The position numbers and the translations under genes were made by a program. Below are positions 52,643-61,940 of a DNA stretch of 64,000 nucleotides, piece after piece; within the stretch, counting starts at the first letter, position 1; each line of letters opens with the position of its first letter. Source of the DNA: Parahaliea aestuarii (GTDB taxonomy: Bacteria; Pseudomonadota; Gammaproteobacteria; Pseudomonadales; Halieaceae). The notes under the pieces are model-generated. The model searched no databases. It was not told the DNA's origin and saw nothing but the letters and a program-made list of their open reading frames with translations. Location of the stretch: assembly GCF_008064635.1 (NCBI RefSeq), contig NZ_VRYZ01000001.1, positions 124,001 through 188,000 of the forward strand. Reading direction: 5' to 3'.

Positions 52643-53710
52643 ATGACCGCTCGCTGGCGACACTGCATTGCGGCTGCGCTGCTGGCGGTCGGTCTCGGTG
52701 CCTGTAGTGGTACCTCCAGCCAGGTGCCGCCGCTGGCGGCGCCTGCCGATTCCTCCGACCTGCGCGCCCGCGGAGTGGCGGTCAGCCAGAAGGCCTTCGC
52801 CAACCGCCCCGAACACTTCCAGTTCGCCGTGGTGGGCGACCGCACCGGCGGTCACCGCCCCGGCGTGTTCGCCCGCGCCATGGCGCAACTCAACCTGCTG
52901 CAGCCCGAGTTCGTGCTCAGCGTCGGTGACCACATCGAAGGTTACAGCGAGGACCGGGATGAGGTCGCCGCCCGCTGGAGCGAGGTCGAGGGTCACATCG
53001 ACAGCCTGCAGATGCCCTATTTCTTTGTGCCGGGCAATCACGACATTTCCAATCCGGTCATGCTCGACGAATGGCGTTCGCGCCACGGGCGCGCCTATTA
53101 CCACTTCCGCTACCGCGATGTGCTGTTCCTGGTGCTGTCTACCGAGGATCCGCCCACCGCCAGCAACAAGAAGCGCCTGATGCAGGAACTCGGGGTGAGT
53201 GCGCAGGAGTACCGCCAGGCGGTGCAGACCCTGCAGGGCAACCCGGCCGAGGTCGCGGCCGCGGTGGCCGCCGACCCGCGCCTGGCCAGCATTGCCGCGG
53301 CCCTGGCCGGCGGCGACAGCGCTACCCTGAGCGAGGCCCAGGTGGCGTACATGAGCGAGGCCGTGGCTGCGAACCGGGATGTGCGCTGGACCTTCGTGCT
53401 GATGCACAAGCCGGCCTGGAAATACGACGCTCCCGGATTTTTACGCATCGAGGAGCAATTGCAGTCGCGCCCCTACACAGTGCTGGCCGGGCACTTTCAC
53501 TACTACAGCCGCGAGCAGCGCTTCGGCCGCGACTATATCCAGATGGGAACCACCGGCGGCAACCAGCGCACCCATCCGGCCGGTCCCGGTACGCTGGATC
53601 ACCTGATGTGGGTGACGGTGGGCGAGGATGGACCCGAAATCGCCAATATCGCACTGGATGGACTGTTCGACCGCGAGGGCCCGCGGCAGGCGCGCACGCC
53701 GCTGGAGTAA
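52643..53710 (+). CDS. Lipoprotein metallophosphoesterase
   Basis: 355 residues, GAGGAGTTATC before the ATG. Lipobox LGAC (Cys21) after a hydrophobic signal. Calcineurin-like core: FAVVGDRTGG (Asp66), LSVGDHIEG (Asp96), VPGNHDIS (Asn132, His133), VLMHKPAW and LAGHFHYYS. It should be a two-metal phosphomonoesterase or phosphodiesterase anchored to a membrane facing the periplasm. Co-transcribed with the TonB receptor upstream, suggesting it dephosphorylates the imported compound or a periplasmic intermediate. Confidence 0.86.
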   Translation: MTARWRHCIAAALLAVGLGACSGTSSQVPPLAAPADSSDLRARGVAVSQKAFANRPEHFQFAVVGDRTGGHRPGVFARAMAQLNLLQPEFVLSVGDHIEGYSEDRDEVAARWSEVEGHIDSLQMPYFFVPGNHDISNPVMLDEWRSRHGRAYYHFRYRDVLFLVLSTEDPPTASNKKRLMQELGVSAQEYRQAVQTLQGNPAEVAAAVAADPRLASIAAALAGGDSATLSEAQVAYMSEAVAANRDVRWTFVLMHKPAWKYDAPGFLRIEEQLQSRPYTVLAGHFHYYSREQRFGRDYIQMGTTGGNQRTHPAGPGTLDHLMWVTVGEDGPEIANIALDGLFDREGPRQARTPLE

Positions 53711-53848
53711 GCGCGCCCCGCAGCGCTCCGCGCGGTGCCTCCAGCTTGAGCGAAGCCTGGCATTCACGTTATTCTGCAGCGTCAGCAAGGTGCCCGTACC
53801 TTTCTGAACGCTGCTCCGCAGCGCCAATAATTCCAACCGGTACCTGCA

Positions 53849-55087
53849 GTGGCCACAGCCGAAAAGCCTGAAAACGCCGATAAGCGCACCCGCCGCTTTG
53901 AAGAAAAACGCGACCGCATCCTCGACGCCGCCACTGTGCTGATCAATCGCCATGGCCTGAAGGGCATGACCTTTGTCGGCGTGGCCGAGATCGTCGGCCT
54001 CAATACCACCAGCGTTACCTACTACTTCAAGCGCAAAGAGCAGTTGGCTGCAGCGGTGCTGGAGCGTTCCATCGAGCGTCTGGAAGCCATGGTGGACGAG
54101 TCTGCGAGGCAGCCTTCGGCGCGGCTGCGAGTGCGCCACTACCTCGAGTTGCACTTCCGTCATTTTGCCGCAAGACGCCAGGGGGAAGAGGTGCCGCTGG
54201 CCTCCCTGTCCGATATCCGCGCCCTGGCGGACCCCTACCGGGAGGCGCTGATCGAGCGCTACAACAATCTGTTCCGTTCCATTCGTAATTTCTTCGGCAA
54301 GCCGCGCTCCACGCGGGAAAAACTGCGCCAGACCGCCCAGACCCACGTGCTGGCAGAGAGCCTGTTCTGGCTGCCAGTGTGGTTGCGGCAGTATTCAGTG
54401 GGCGATTATGAGCGCGTTGGCAATCGCCTGTGGGAAGTCCTGGATCAGGGACTCGCCCCCGCGTCGACCCCCTGGCAGCCAAAACCGCTGGCGCTGGATG
54501 CCAATGCCCTGGGCAGTGATGGCGAGGGTATGCCGGACAACTTCATGCGTGTAGCCACCCGGCTGATCAACCAGCTCGGTTATCGCGGCGTGTCGGTGGA
54601 GCGCATCGCCGCCGAGCTCAATGTCACCAAGGGCAGTTTCTACCACCACCTGGAAGCGAAGGACGACCTGGTTCTGGAGTGTTTCAGTCGCAGCTATGGC
54701 CGCGTGTCACTGCTGCAGCGCGCAGCCCGGGATGCCGGCGGCGACCACTGGCAGCAGCTGCAATCGACCATGGCGGCGCTGTTGCGCGATCAGTTGCGCG
54801 GCGAGGATCCGCTGTTGCGAACCACCGCCCTGCAGGCGCTGCCCAACGAGGTGCGTGGCGATGTGCTGGCGCGTTCCGACCGTATGGCGCGACGTTTTGC
54901 CGGGATGCTGATCGACGGTATCAGCGAGGGCAGTGTGCGCGCGGTGGACCCACTGATTGCCAGCCAGGTGCTGATGTGCATGCTCAACGCTGCCTTCGAG
55001 CTGCGCAACTGGGCGGCGCGGCAGGACCTGGAGGACGCGGTGGAGCTCTACGCCTCTACCGTTTGCCAGGGCTTTTTCCGCGACTGA
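53849..55087 (+). CDS. Tandem TetR-type regulator (two HTH modules)
   Basis: 412 residues from GTG 53849. Module 1 HTH: RRFEEKRDRILDAATVL, then MTFVGVAEIVGLNTTSVTYY (about 30-70). Module 2 HTH: VATRLINQLGYRGVSVERIA, then AELNVTKGSFYHHLEAKDDL (about 230-275). Each is followed by a TetR-like C-terminal helical bundle. Such double TetR proteins bind DNA without needing a partner subunit in the same way. No operon partner; the next gene, on the opposite strand, is a TonB receptor that converges on it. Confidence 0.85.
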   Translation: MATAEKPENADKRTRRFEEKRDRILDAATVLINRHGLKGMTFVGVAEIVGLNTTSVTYYFKRKEQLAAAVLERSIERLEAMVDESARQPSARLRVRHYLELHFRHFAARRQGEEVPLASLSDIRALADPYREALIERYNNLFRSIRNFFGKPRSTREKLRQTAQTHVLAESLFWLPVWLRQYSVGDYERVGNRLWEVLDQGLAPASTPWQPKPLALDANALGSDGEGMPDNFMRVATRLINQLGYRGVSVERIAAELNVTKGSFYHHLEAKDDLVLECFSRSYGRVSLLQRAARDAGGDHWQQLQSTMAALLRDQLRGEDPLLRTTALQALPNEVRGDVLARSDRMARRFAGMLIDGISEGSVRAVDPLIASQVLMCMLNAAFELRNWAARQDLEDAVELYASTVCQGFFRD

Positions 55088-55155
55088 TTCATATTTTTCT
55101 CCTGCGGGTTTGCCGGCAATAAGGCTCCTCGCGGATGAGTGGGAAAATAAAGCAG

Positions 55156-55180
55156 TAAAAAACCCCGCCAGATGGCGGGG
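55156..55180 (-). terminator. Intrinsic terminator of the TonB receptor gene
   Basis: On the minus strand CCCCGCC-ATCT-GGCGGGG is followed by TTTTTTAC: a classical 7-bp GC stem with tetraloop and T-run, 40 bases downstream of the stop at 55221. Confidence 0.88.
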
Positions 55181-55185
55181 CAAAG

Positions 55186-55210
55186 GCGCAGTGCCCCGGT
55201 GACACTGCGC
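55186..55210. other. Second hairpin before the terminator
   Basis: GCGCAGTG-N9-CACTGCGC, perfect 8-bp stem lying between the receptor stop (55221) and the T-run terminator; possibly an RNA 3'-end stabiliser or part of a double terminator. Confidence 0.5.
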
Positions 55211-55220
55211 GGGAAAACGC

Positions 55221-58163
55221 CTAGAAGCGACTGGTGATGCCGAGCTTGAACTGGCGTCCAGCCGGCGACCCGGTGAAGGGATCGTAGTTGTAATCCAGGC
55301 GGGCGAAGCTCGGATCGCGATCAGTCAGGTTAAATACCGAGAAACTCAGGTTGATATCCGACGGCAGCGACACCAGCAGACTGAAATCCAGTGTGGTGTA
55401 GGAGTCGATCTTCGCGCCCTGGTCCAGGACCGGATTGCCCGGCAGGTCAGTTCGCGGGGCGAATGGCCCCTCGTTTTTGTCGGCGCGCTGGTCGCGGTAG
55501 CTGTCGATGTAGTTCAGGGTCAGGCGGGCATTGGTGTCGGCACCGAACAGCGGCCGCCCCCACTCCACGAAACCCTTGGTCTTCCACTCCGGTACCGGGT
55601 AGCTGGTGGTCTGGAAGTTGAGGCTGCCCACGGCGTCGAAGCTGTCCTGTACCTTCACGCCCTCAACCACTTCCGCCCCCACTTCGTAATCCATGACATA
55701 GGTGGCGGTGAGGCCGCTGCCGAGGCGGCCGCCGGCGAAGTCGTCGTTCTCCCAGTTGAACATGAAGTCGAGGCCGGCGCTGGTCTGGTCGCCGCCGTTT
55801 ACCCAGCGCGTTTCCACCCGCGAGATATTGCTGACTGCGCAGGTACCTGCGCCGGCCACGCCGTTGCCGTCCTGGAACTGGAAGCGCTGGCGCAGTGCCT
55901 GGTAGGCCGGGTCGTCGCAGCGGGCGGGATCATCGAACAGGGTGCCGACCATGCCGGACAGGGGTTCGGCGGTAATGGTGTCCTCCAGCTCGTAGCGGAA
56001 ATAATCCACGCTGCCGCTGAAGCCGCCCGCCTCGAACATCAGCCCGGCGGAGAAGTTCAGGGCCGACTCCGGCTCCAGGTCCGGGCTGCCGAAGACGTCT
56101 ACCGGGCGGAAACTGTTGGCGATGACCTGCAGGGATGTCACGCTGCGATCGGTGAGCTGCTGGGCCGGCGGGCCGCGGAAGGTGGTGCCGATCGAGCTGC
56201 GCAGGGCGAAGGTGTCGTTCACTTGCCAGCGCGCGGTCAGCTTCGGGTCGAAGGTGGAGCCGGTGGCGCCGCCGTAATCCTCGTAGCGCGCGGCGGCCTG
56301 CAGGTTGAAGTCGTCGGTGAAGGGCAGGAACACCTCGACGAAGGCAGCCCACACATCGGACTCCAGGTCCGCGTCCTGGTTGGTGCCGAGGAAGGCGAGG
56401 GCACCCAGGGCCGGGTCGCAGCTGGTGTTGCCGGTGACCGGCGTGTCCAGGCAGGGTGTCACCGCAAGGTTGTTGTTGTCACCGTACTCGGCCTCAAAGC
56501 CGTTGTCGCGGTACTGCAGGCCGACGCCGAACAGGACTTCGCCACCGCCGAGGCTGAGGCCGGTGGAGCCGCTGAGGTTGAGGTCCGCCACGAACAGGTC
56601 AGTGGTAACCTCGGTGGAAGCGGGTACGAAGAACCAGTCGATCATCTCCCGGTTGTTGTTGTCGGGCCCGGTGCCGGTCAGGGCGTTGCCGAAGGGATTG
56701 AGCCATGAGCAGCCATTCGCCCCCGGGGTGCCGGCGGACGGATCGCAATTGGGGCCGCCGTAGCCGGCCAGGGCCAGTTGCACGCGGTCGCCAAAGGAGT
56801 CGTAGCCGTCGTAGTAGCGGCGATACTCCTGCCAGGTGACAGCGGCCTGGTATTCCAGCGTGTCGTTGATACGCCCGGAAAGATCGGCGGTCAGGCGCAG
56901 GGTTTCCGATTCGCGGTGGCCGGTAGAGGCGCCGAGACCGTCGGGGTCGCCCTCGAAAGCCGGGTTGCCACCGGTCAGGAAGGGGCGGAACAGCAAGGTG
57001 GGAAACAGGGCTGCCACGCTGCCGGCGGGTACCCGGTCAGGGTGATCCTGCAGCAGCTGCTGGTAGCCGGGGTTGCTCGCCGGCACGATGAAACCGCTGC
57101 TGGAGCCGCCCACCACGGCCGAGGGCGAGCGCGTCAGCAGGTAGGAAGGGGAGCTGCGGTAGTGGGGGTTTTCGGTCTGTCCCCACAGCGCGCTGAAGTC
57201 CAGTGTGGTGTCTTTTCCGAGGTCTATACCCAGTTCGCCGTAGGCGCGGTAGCGATCTTCTTCTTCAATGAGCGCATCGAAGGGGGTGTACTGTGTGCGA
57301 CAGCGGCCCTCTGCGCTGCGGAAGCCGCCCAGGGTTTCGCAATCGGGGTCGCCCAGCAGGGCGGAGTTGGGGCCGACACTCACGCCGTTGGGACCGGGAA
57401 TCAGTCCCAGGGTAAGGAAGGTGGCCGGGTTGCCGCCGCCGGTCCAACCGCCCTCGGGGTTGGTCAGGTAATCGCTGACCGCGAAGTCGCGGTCCTTCGC
57501 CAGCAGTTCCGAGCGGTGCTGGTAGTCGGCGGCGACAAACACCCGCAGCTTGTCCCCCTGGAAACCGTAGCTGCCGGCCACGTTGTAGTCGCCGTCGGAA
57601 TCCTCCAGCCCCTTGTAGTCGCCGGAGACCTGGAAGCCCTCCTGATCAGAGCGGGTGATGAAGTTGACCACCCCGCTGATGGCATCGGAGCCGTAGGTGG
57701 CGCTGGCGCCGTCCTTGAGAATCTCCACCCGGCGAATGGCCGACAGCGGCAGCAGGTTGACATCGACAAAGGGCACGCCGGTGCCAGCCTGTACCAGGCG
57801 CTTGCTGTTCAGCAGCACCAGGGTGCGCTGGGGGCTGAGGCCGCGCAGGTTGATGGAGGCCATGCCTTCGGTAGCCTGGGAACGGCTGTCGAACTGGTTG
57901 GTATCGCCAATGACGCCGCTGGAGGTGGGCAGCGATTTGATCAGTTCCACTGCCGTGGGTGAACCGAGCCGCTGTAATTCCTCGCCGTCGATAACGTCCA
58001 CCGGCATGGCGGCGTTCTCCGACAGGCCGCGAATCATCGAGCCGGTGACGATGACTTCTTCCAGTAGCTGGTCGCCGGGCGCTTGCGCCTGGCCGGGCTG
58101 GCTGTGCGCCAGAGTGAGTACCGCGAGAGAGCAGGCGAGCCGAAGCCGCGCAGATGCTTTCAT
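55221..58163 (-). CDS. TonB-dependent outer membrane receptor (large, catecholate/oar-like plug)
   Basis: 980 residues from ATG 58163 (GGGAGGACGAC upstream); a frame from 58187 adds eight residues. Signal peptide (RLRLACSLAVLTLAHSQPGQAQ), TonB-box-like EEVIVTGS, plug with SINLRGLSPQRTLVLLN and RRVEILKDGASATYGSDAISG and a long barrel ending FKLGITSRF. The plug differs in style from the other three receptors and resembles the family that includes large oligomer/peptide-type receptors. It reads towards a strong terminator and is preceded by an AT-rich promoter region with a repeated ACATACC. Confidence 0.92.
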   Translation of the reverse strand: MKASARLRLACSLAVLTLAHSQPGQAQAPGDQLLEEVIVTGSMIRGLSENAAMPVDVIDGEELQRLGSPTAVELIKSLPTSSGVIGDTNQFDSRSQATEGMASINLRGLSPQRTLVLLNSKRLVQAGTGVPFVDVNLLPLSAIRRVEILKDGASATYGSDAISGVVNFITRSDQEGFQVSGDYKGLEDSDGDYNVAGSYGFQGDKLRVFVAADYQHRSELLAKDRDFAVSDYLTNPEGGWTGGGNPATFLTLGLIPGPNGVSVGPNSALLGDPDCETLGGFRSAEGRCRTQYTPFDALIEEEDRYRAYGELGIDLGKDTTLDFSALWGQTENPHYRSSPSYLLTRSPSAVVGGSSSGFIVPASNPGYQQLLQDHPDRVPAGSVAALFPTLLFRPFLTGGNPAFEGDPDGLGASTGHRESETLRLTADLSGRINDTLEYQAAVTWQEYRRYYDGYDSFGDRVQLALAGYGGPNCDPSAGTPGANGCSWLNPFGNALTGTGPDNNNREMIDWFFVPASTEVTTDLFVADLNLSGSTGLSLGGGEVLFGVGLQYRDNGFEAEYGDNNNLAVTPCLDTPVTGNTSCDPALGALAFLGTNQDADLESDVWAAFVEVFLPFTDDFNLQAAARYEDYGGATGSTFDPKLTARWQVNDTFALRSSIGTTFRGPPAQQLTDRSVTSLQVIANSFRPVDVFGSPDLEPESALNFSAGLMFEAGGFSGSVDYFRYELEDTITAEPLSGMVGTLFDDPARCDDPAYQALRQRFQFQDGNGVAGAGTCAVSNISRVETRWVNGGDQTSAGLDFMFNWENDDFAGGRLGSGLTATYVMDYEVGAEVVEGVKVQDSFDAVGSLNFQTTSYPVPEWKTKGFVEWGRPLFGADTNARLTLNYIDSYRDQRADKNEGPFAPRTDLPGNPVLDQGAKIDSYTTLDFSLLVSLPSDINLSFSVFNLTDRDPSFARLDYNYDPFTGSPAGRQFKLGITSRF

Positions 58164-58308
58164 GTCGTCCTCCCGTTCAAGGAACATTATGTTTTTAGAC
58201 TTACGACATACCGCACATTCGATTTAAGCAGTGACATACCCTACAGTCAAATTAATTGATGGCGAGGGGTTTGGAGCCTTATGTACGCAATAAACTGCAG
58301 AGAATAAT

Positions 58309-59568
58309 TCAGGCTGTGTGGCGAGGGTCGCGTACCCATAACAGGATTATAAGAAGAGACAGGGAGAGCCCCGCGAGGGAAAAAAGGAACAGCGGACGCA
58401 GGCCCACGGCGCTGGCGACAGCGCCTGCCAGCAGCGGGGCAAGCACGGCCATGCTGGTTTCCGCGGTAGTGGACAGCGCGAGACGCATGGGTACTTCACT
58501 GGCATCGCCAAATTCCAGCACCATGGTGGTGGCGCTCATCATATAGCCGGACAGGGCCGCTCCGAGCAGCAGGAACACCAACTGAAACTGCCACAGGGTG
58601 TAGGCGTTCAGCACCAGCAGCATTGCCGCCATCCACAGCAGCAGGGCCAGTAAAAACACCAGGCGAAAGCCCCAGCGGTCCCCCAGCGGACCCCACAGCA
58701 GATTGGATACGGTGTCGGCACCGATAAAGCACAGGGTCAGCAGGCCGATGGTGCCGCCATCGAGGGCCAGGTGCTGGCCGGCGTACAGAATGCAGAAGGG
58801 CAGGGCGCAACGGCCTGCCGTTGCCAGCAGTTGCGCTACCAGAAACAGGCGGTAGTCGCGCTGCTCCAGCAGCCGGCGGAAATCCCGCAGACGATCGCGC
58901 AGGCCCAGCGGTGGGCGGATGCCCGCAGCGGCCGGCTCTTGAATCAGAAGATAGAGTACGCTCAGGCCGATGCTGGTCAGCACAAAGCTGAGCATGAAGG
59001 TGGTGGCGTAGCCATTGCCGAGCCAGTTGTTCTCGATCAGGTAGGCGCCCGCCCACCAGGAAAGGGCGGCCGCCACCATGCCGCCAAAGAAGTTGCGCCA
59101 GGCCTGCAGGCGCCCGCGCCGGTGGATGGGAATCACTTTGGCCAGCAGGGCCTGGAACACCACCCGCTGGGCGCCGGTGTAGTAACCCAGAAACAGCAAA
59201 AAGAAGAGGGTGGCAAGCACCAGGGCCTGCCCCTGCAGCAGCCATCCGGCCAATGCCAGGCCGAGGATCTGCAGGCGCATCAGGCTGCCGTAGCGTACCG
59301 CGTCCGGCAGGATGTGGTGCCGCTGCTCGATACGTGCCGCGCCGCGAATCGGCGAGGCGAGGGCGCCTGCCTGCAGCAGTGCCTGCCCCAGACCCACCAG
59401 CGCCGGTGAGCCTGTCAGCAGGTGCAGGTAACTGGGCAGGAAGGTGGGGGCGTAGATGATGCGAAAGCCGGTCAGCCCCAGCATGCCGTGAATGAAATGC
59501 GCCGCGTAATTGCGGCGCAGATGGTTGCCGCTGGTGTTGCTCTGCCCCGGTGGCGCCTCAGTAGCCAC
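58309..59568 (-). CDS. Major facilitator superfamily transporter
   Basis: 419 residues, twelve hydrophobic segments. MFS-like features: FRNYAAHFIHGMLGLTGFRI type start (NYAAHFIHGMLGLTGFRIIY), a loop RRGRLQAWRNFFGG, and second half LLTLCFIGADTVSNLLWGPL followed by GDRWGFRLVF. Its start overlaps the acyl-CoA dehydrogenase stop by 11 bases, and it is the last gene of the minus-strand operon. Substrate unknown; efflux or uptake of an acid or alcohol product is possible. Confidence 0.86.
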   Translation of the reverse strand: MATEAPPGQSNTSGNHLRRNYAAHFIHGMLGLTGFRIIYAPTFLPSYLHLLTGSPALVGLGQALLQAGALASPIRGAARIEQRHHILPDAVRYGSLMRLQILGLALAGWLLQGQALVLATLFFLLFLGYYTGAQRVVFQALLAKVIPIHRRGRLQAWRNFFGGMVAAALSWWAGAYLIENNWLGNGYATTFMLSFVLTSIGLSVLYLLIQEPAAAGIRPPLGLRDRLRDFRRLLEQRDYRLFLVAQLLATAGRCALPFCILYAGQHLALDGGTIGLLTLCFIGADTVSNLLWGPLGDRWGFRLVFLLALLLWMAAMLLVLNAYTLWQFQLVFLLLGAALSGYMMSATTMVLEFGDASEVPMRLALSTTAETSMAVLAPLLAGAVASAVGLRPLFLFSLAGLSLSLLIILLWVRDPRHTA

Positions 59569-60670
59569 AGAGGCGGGCGTAGCGGTCGCGGTGGAAGCTG
59601 GCGTTGCCCCAGCTGTTCTCCAGTACCCGGGCGCGCTTCAGGTAGAAGCCGGCGTCGTGCTCGTCGGTCATGCCGATACCGCCGTGGAGCTGGATCATCT
59701 CCCGGCTCATCAGGTGCAGGGTGTCGTTGGCGGTGGCCTTGGCCAGACTGGCGAGCTGGGGAAGTTCCGGGTCGTCCCTGTCAATCGCCGCCAGTGCCTC
59801 CTCCACTGTTGAGCGCAGCAGTTCTATCTCGGTAAACAACCTGGCCATGCGGTGCTGCAGGGCCTGGAAGCGGGCGATGATCTCGTCAAACTGCACCCGG
59901 GTTTTCAAATAGTCGAGGGTCAGGTTGAAGGACTGCACCGCCATGCCCAGCATTTCCGCGGCGGCGCCAATGCGTGCTCGGTCGAGCACGGCATCCAGCA
60001 GTTTGCGGTCCCCTGCCGCGCCCAGCAGGGCGGCTTCCGGCAGTACCACCGCGTCCAGTTGCAGGGCGCAGTGATCGCGGGCATCGGCGAGATGGCGCGC
60101 AGCGCGTTCCAGGCCGGGCGTATCCACCTCTACCAGAAACAGGGCCGGCCCGCTGTCGGTCTCGGCGGCCACCACCAGCAGTTGCGCCTGGCCGCCTTCA
60201 GCGACAAAGGCCTTGCTGCCGTGGAGCACCCAGCCGTCATCGCTGCGACTGGCGCGGGTGCTGAATGACTGTGGTTGATGGCGCGGACCGTCGTCGATAG
60301 CGAGGCAGGCAATCAGCTCGCCACTGGCGATACCCGGCAGGTAGCGTGCCTGTTGCTCGGGGTTGCCGCCCAGCACCAGGGCGCTGGCGGCGCCCAGCGC
60401 CGAGGCCGCCAGGGGGCTGGCGGTCAGGGTGCGCGCGCTCTCTTCCAGTACCAGGCCGAGCCCGAGGTAGCCGAAGTTGCTGCCGCCGTGGGCTTCCGGG
60501 ATGACGATGCCGGCCCAGCCCATGTTCGCCATGCTCTGCCAGGTCGCCGGGTCGACACCGGGTGTGCCGCTGTCGCGCAGGCGCCGGAAGGCGCTCACCG
60601 GAGACTGTTGGTCGGCCCAGTCCCGGGCCATGTCGCGCAGCAGGCGCTGCTCTTCGTTCAGTACGGCCAT
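59558..60670 (-). CDS. Acyl-CoA dehydrogenase, small subunit-like
   Basis: 370 residues from ATG 60670 (GGGGC upstream). ACAD fold: LNEEQRLLRDMARDWADQ, then MGWAGIVIPEAHGGSNFGYL, LALDDG-type substrate loop (CLAIDDGPRHQ), and the C-terminal helix MSREMIQLHGGIGMTDEHDA. The usual C-terminal catalytic Glu motif (Y-E-G-T) is absent, as in one partner of heterotetrameric ACADs of steroid/side-chain degradation. It starts 4 bases after the stop of the next ACAD, supporting a two-subunit enzyme. Confidence 0.88.
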   Translation of the reverse strand: MAVLNEEQRLLRDMARDWADQQSPVSAFRRLRDSGTPGVDPATWQSMANMGWAGIVIPEAHGGSNFGYLGLGLVLEESARTLTASPLAASALGAASALVLGGNPEQQARYLPGIASGELIACLAIDDGPRHQPQSFSTRASRSDDGWVLHGSKAFVAEGGQAQLLVVAAETDSGPALFLVEVDTPGLERAARHLADARDHCALQLDAVVLPEAALLGAAGDRKLLDAVLDRARIGAAAEMLGMAVQSFNLTLDYLKTRVQFDEIIARFQALQHRMARLFTEIELLRSTVEEALAAIDRDDPELPQLASLAKATANDTLHLMSREMIQLHGGIGMTDEHDAGFYLKRARVLENSWGNASFHRDRYARLCGY

Positions 60671-60674
60671 GCCC

Positions 60675-61883
60675 CTATTCCCCCTGCATGCCAAGAATGC
60701 GCTTGGCGATCACGTTGTTCTGGATTTCCGCGGTGCCGCCGTAGATCGACACCGCCTTGCCCCACAGCCAGCCGCGGGTCGCCATCAGCTCCTGCGGCGT
60801 AAAGCCGTCGCCCTCCCAGCCGAGGCCGTTCAGCCCCATCATTTCCAGGGTGAGCTCAGCCCGTTCCTGGGTCAGTTCGGCGCCGACATTCTTCAGGATG
60901 GAGCTGGCGGCGGCGGGTGCGCCGCTGCGGGCTTCGGCCAGCACCCGCTGGGCGGTGAGCCGGAAAGCGCGCTGGCGCATTTCGAAGCGGGCAATACGGG
61001 TGCGCAGGTCGGCGTCCGGTAGTTGGCCGGCGTCGTTCTTGCCCAGGTAGTACTCGCCGATTTTGGCCAGCGAGCCGCCGCCGCGGCCACCGCGGCCGGC
61101 GGCGCCCCCGGAAAGGTTGGTGCGCTCGTGTTGCAGCAGCCGCTTGCCGATGGTCCAGCCGCCGTTTTCTTCGCCCACGAGGTTTTCTTTCGGTACCCGC
61201 ACATCGGTAAAGAAAGTTTCGCAGAAGGGCGAGGTGCCGGAAATAAGCTGGATCGGCCGCACTTCCACGCCGGGGCTTTGCATGTCGATCAGTAGAAAGC
61301 TGATGCCGTCGTGCTTGCGCTGTTTGTCAGTGCGTACCAGGGCGAAGCACCAGTCGGCCCACTGCCCGCCGGAGGTCCAGGTCTTCTGGCCGTTGATCAG
61401 GTAGTGGTCGCCGCAATCTTCCGCGCGGGTCTGCAGTGCTGCCAGGTCAGAGCCGGCGCCCGGTTCCGAATAGCCCTGGCACCAGCGGATTTCGCTGCGG
61501 CAGATGGGGGGGATATGGCGCCGCTTCTGTTCTTCGCTGGCGAACTCCAGCAGGGTGGGGCCGAGCATCATCACGCCCATGCCGCCGATGGGGTTCCAGG
61601 CGCCCACGGCGGCCATTTCCTCGTTGAGAATTTTCGCCTGGCGGTGATCCAGCCCGCCGCCGCCGTATTCCCGTGGCCAGGTCGGTGTACCCCAGCCGCG
61701 GCTGCCGATGGCGGCCTTCCACGCCTGGGCGGCGGGCGAGGCGGGGGCATTGCCCTCGATGGCAGCCAGCGGGTTGTCCTGCCCCGCCAGTTCCTGCGGG
61801 AAGTTTTCCTGCAGCCAGGCCTGGACGTCCCGGCGAAATACCTCCAGTGCGTCCCCTCCCGGGGCGGCTTCCTGTGCAGTCAT
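60675..61883 (-). CDS. Acyl-CoA dehydrogenase, large subunit-like
   Basis: 402 residues from ATG 61883; an in-frame ATG at 61895 forms part of its GGAG ribosome binding site and is less likely. ACAD motifs: WPREYGGGGLDHRQAKILNE, then RWCQGYSEPGAGSDLAALQT (FAD/substrate loop), LQHERTNLSGG (with a Glu) and SIYGGTAEIQNNVIAKRILG. The position that is Glu in single-chain ACADs (Y-E-G-T) is Gly here, so catalysis likely uses the Glu in LQHER or depends on the partner subunit. Tight spacing to the 370-residue ACAD suggests a complex acting on a CoA-activated substrate. Confidence 0.9.
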   Translation of the reverse strand: MTAQEAAPGGDALEVFRRDVQAWLQENFPQELAGQDNPLAAIEGNAPASPAAQAWKAAIGSRGWGTPTWPREYGGGGLDHRQAKILNEEMAAVGAWNPIGGMGVMMLGPTLLEFASEEQKRRHIPPICRSEIRWCQGYSEPGAGSDLAALQTRAEDCGDHYLINGQKTWTSGGQWADWCFALVRTDKQRKHDGISFLLIDMQSPGVEVRPIQLISGTSPFCETFFTDVRVPKENLVGEENGGWTIGKRLLQHERTNLSGGAAGRGGRGGGSLAKIGEYYLGKNDAGQLPDADLRTRIARFEMRQRAFRLTAQRVLAEARSGAPAAASSILKNVGAELTQERAELTLEMMGLNGLGWEGDGFTPQELMATRGWLWGKAVSIYGGTAEIQNNVIAKRILGMQGE

Positions 61884-61940
61884 ATTGATCTCCATGTTGT
61901 CGTTATGGGCCAGTTGGGTGAGGGGTTGTCCGACCCCGTG

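Noticed and set aside
50315-53407. 1030-codon minus-strand open frame across the TonB receptor and phosphoesterase
   Set aside because: GC-rich antisense artefact: no domain, low-complexity His/Val/Gln/Gly protein, and it covers two genes with clear homology on the plus strand.
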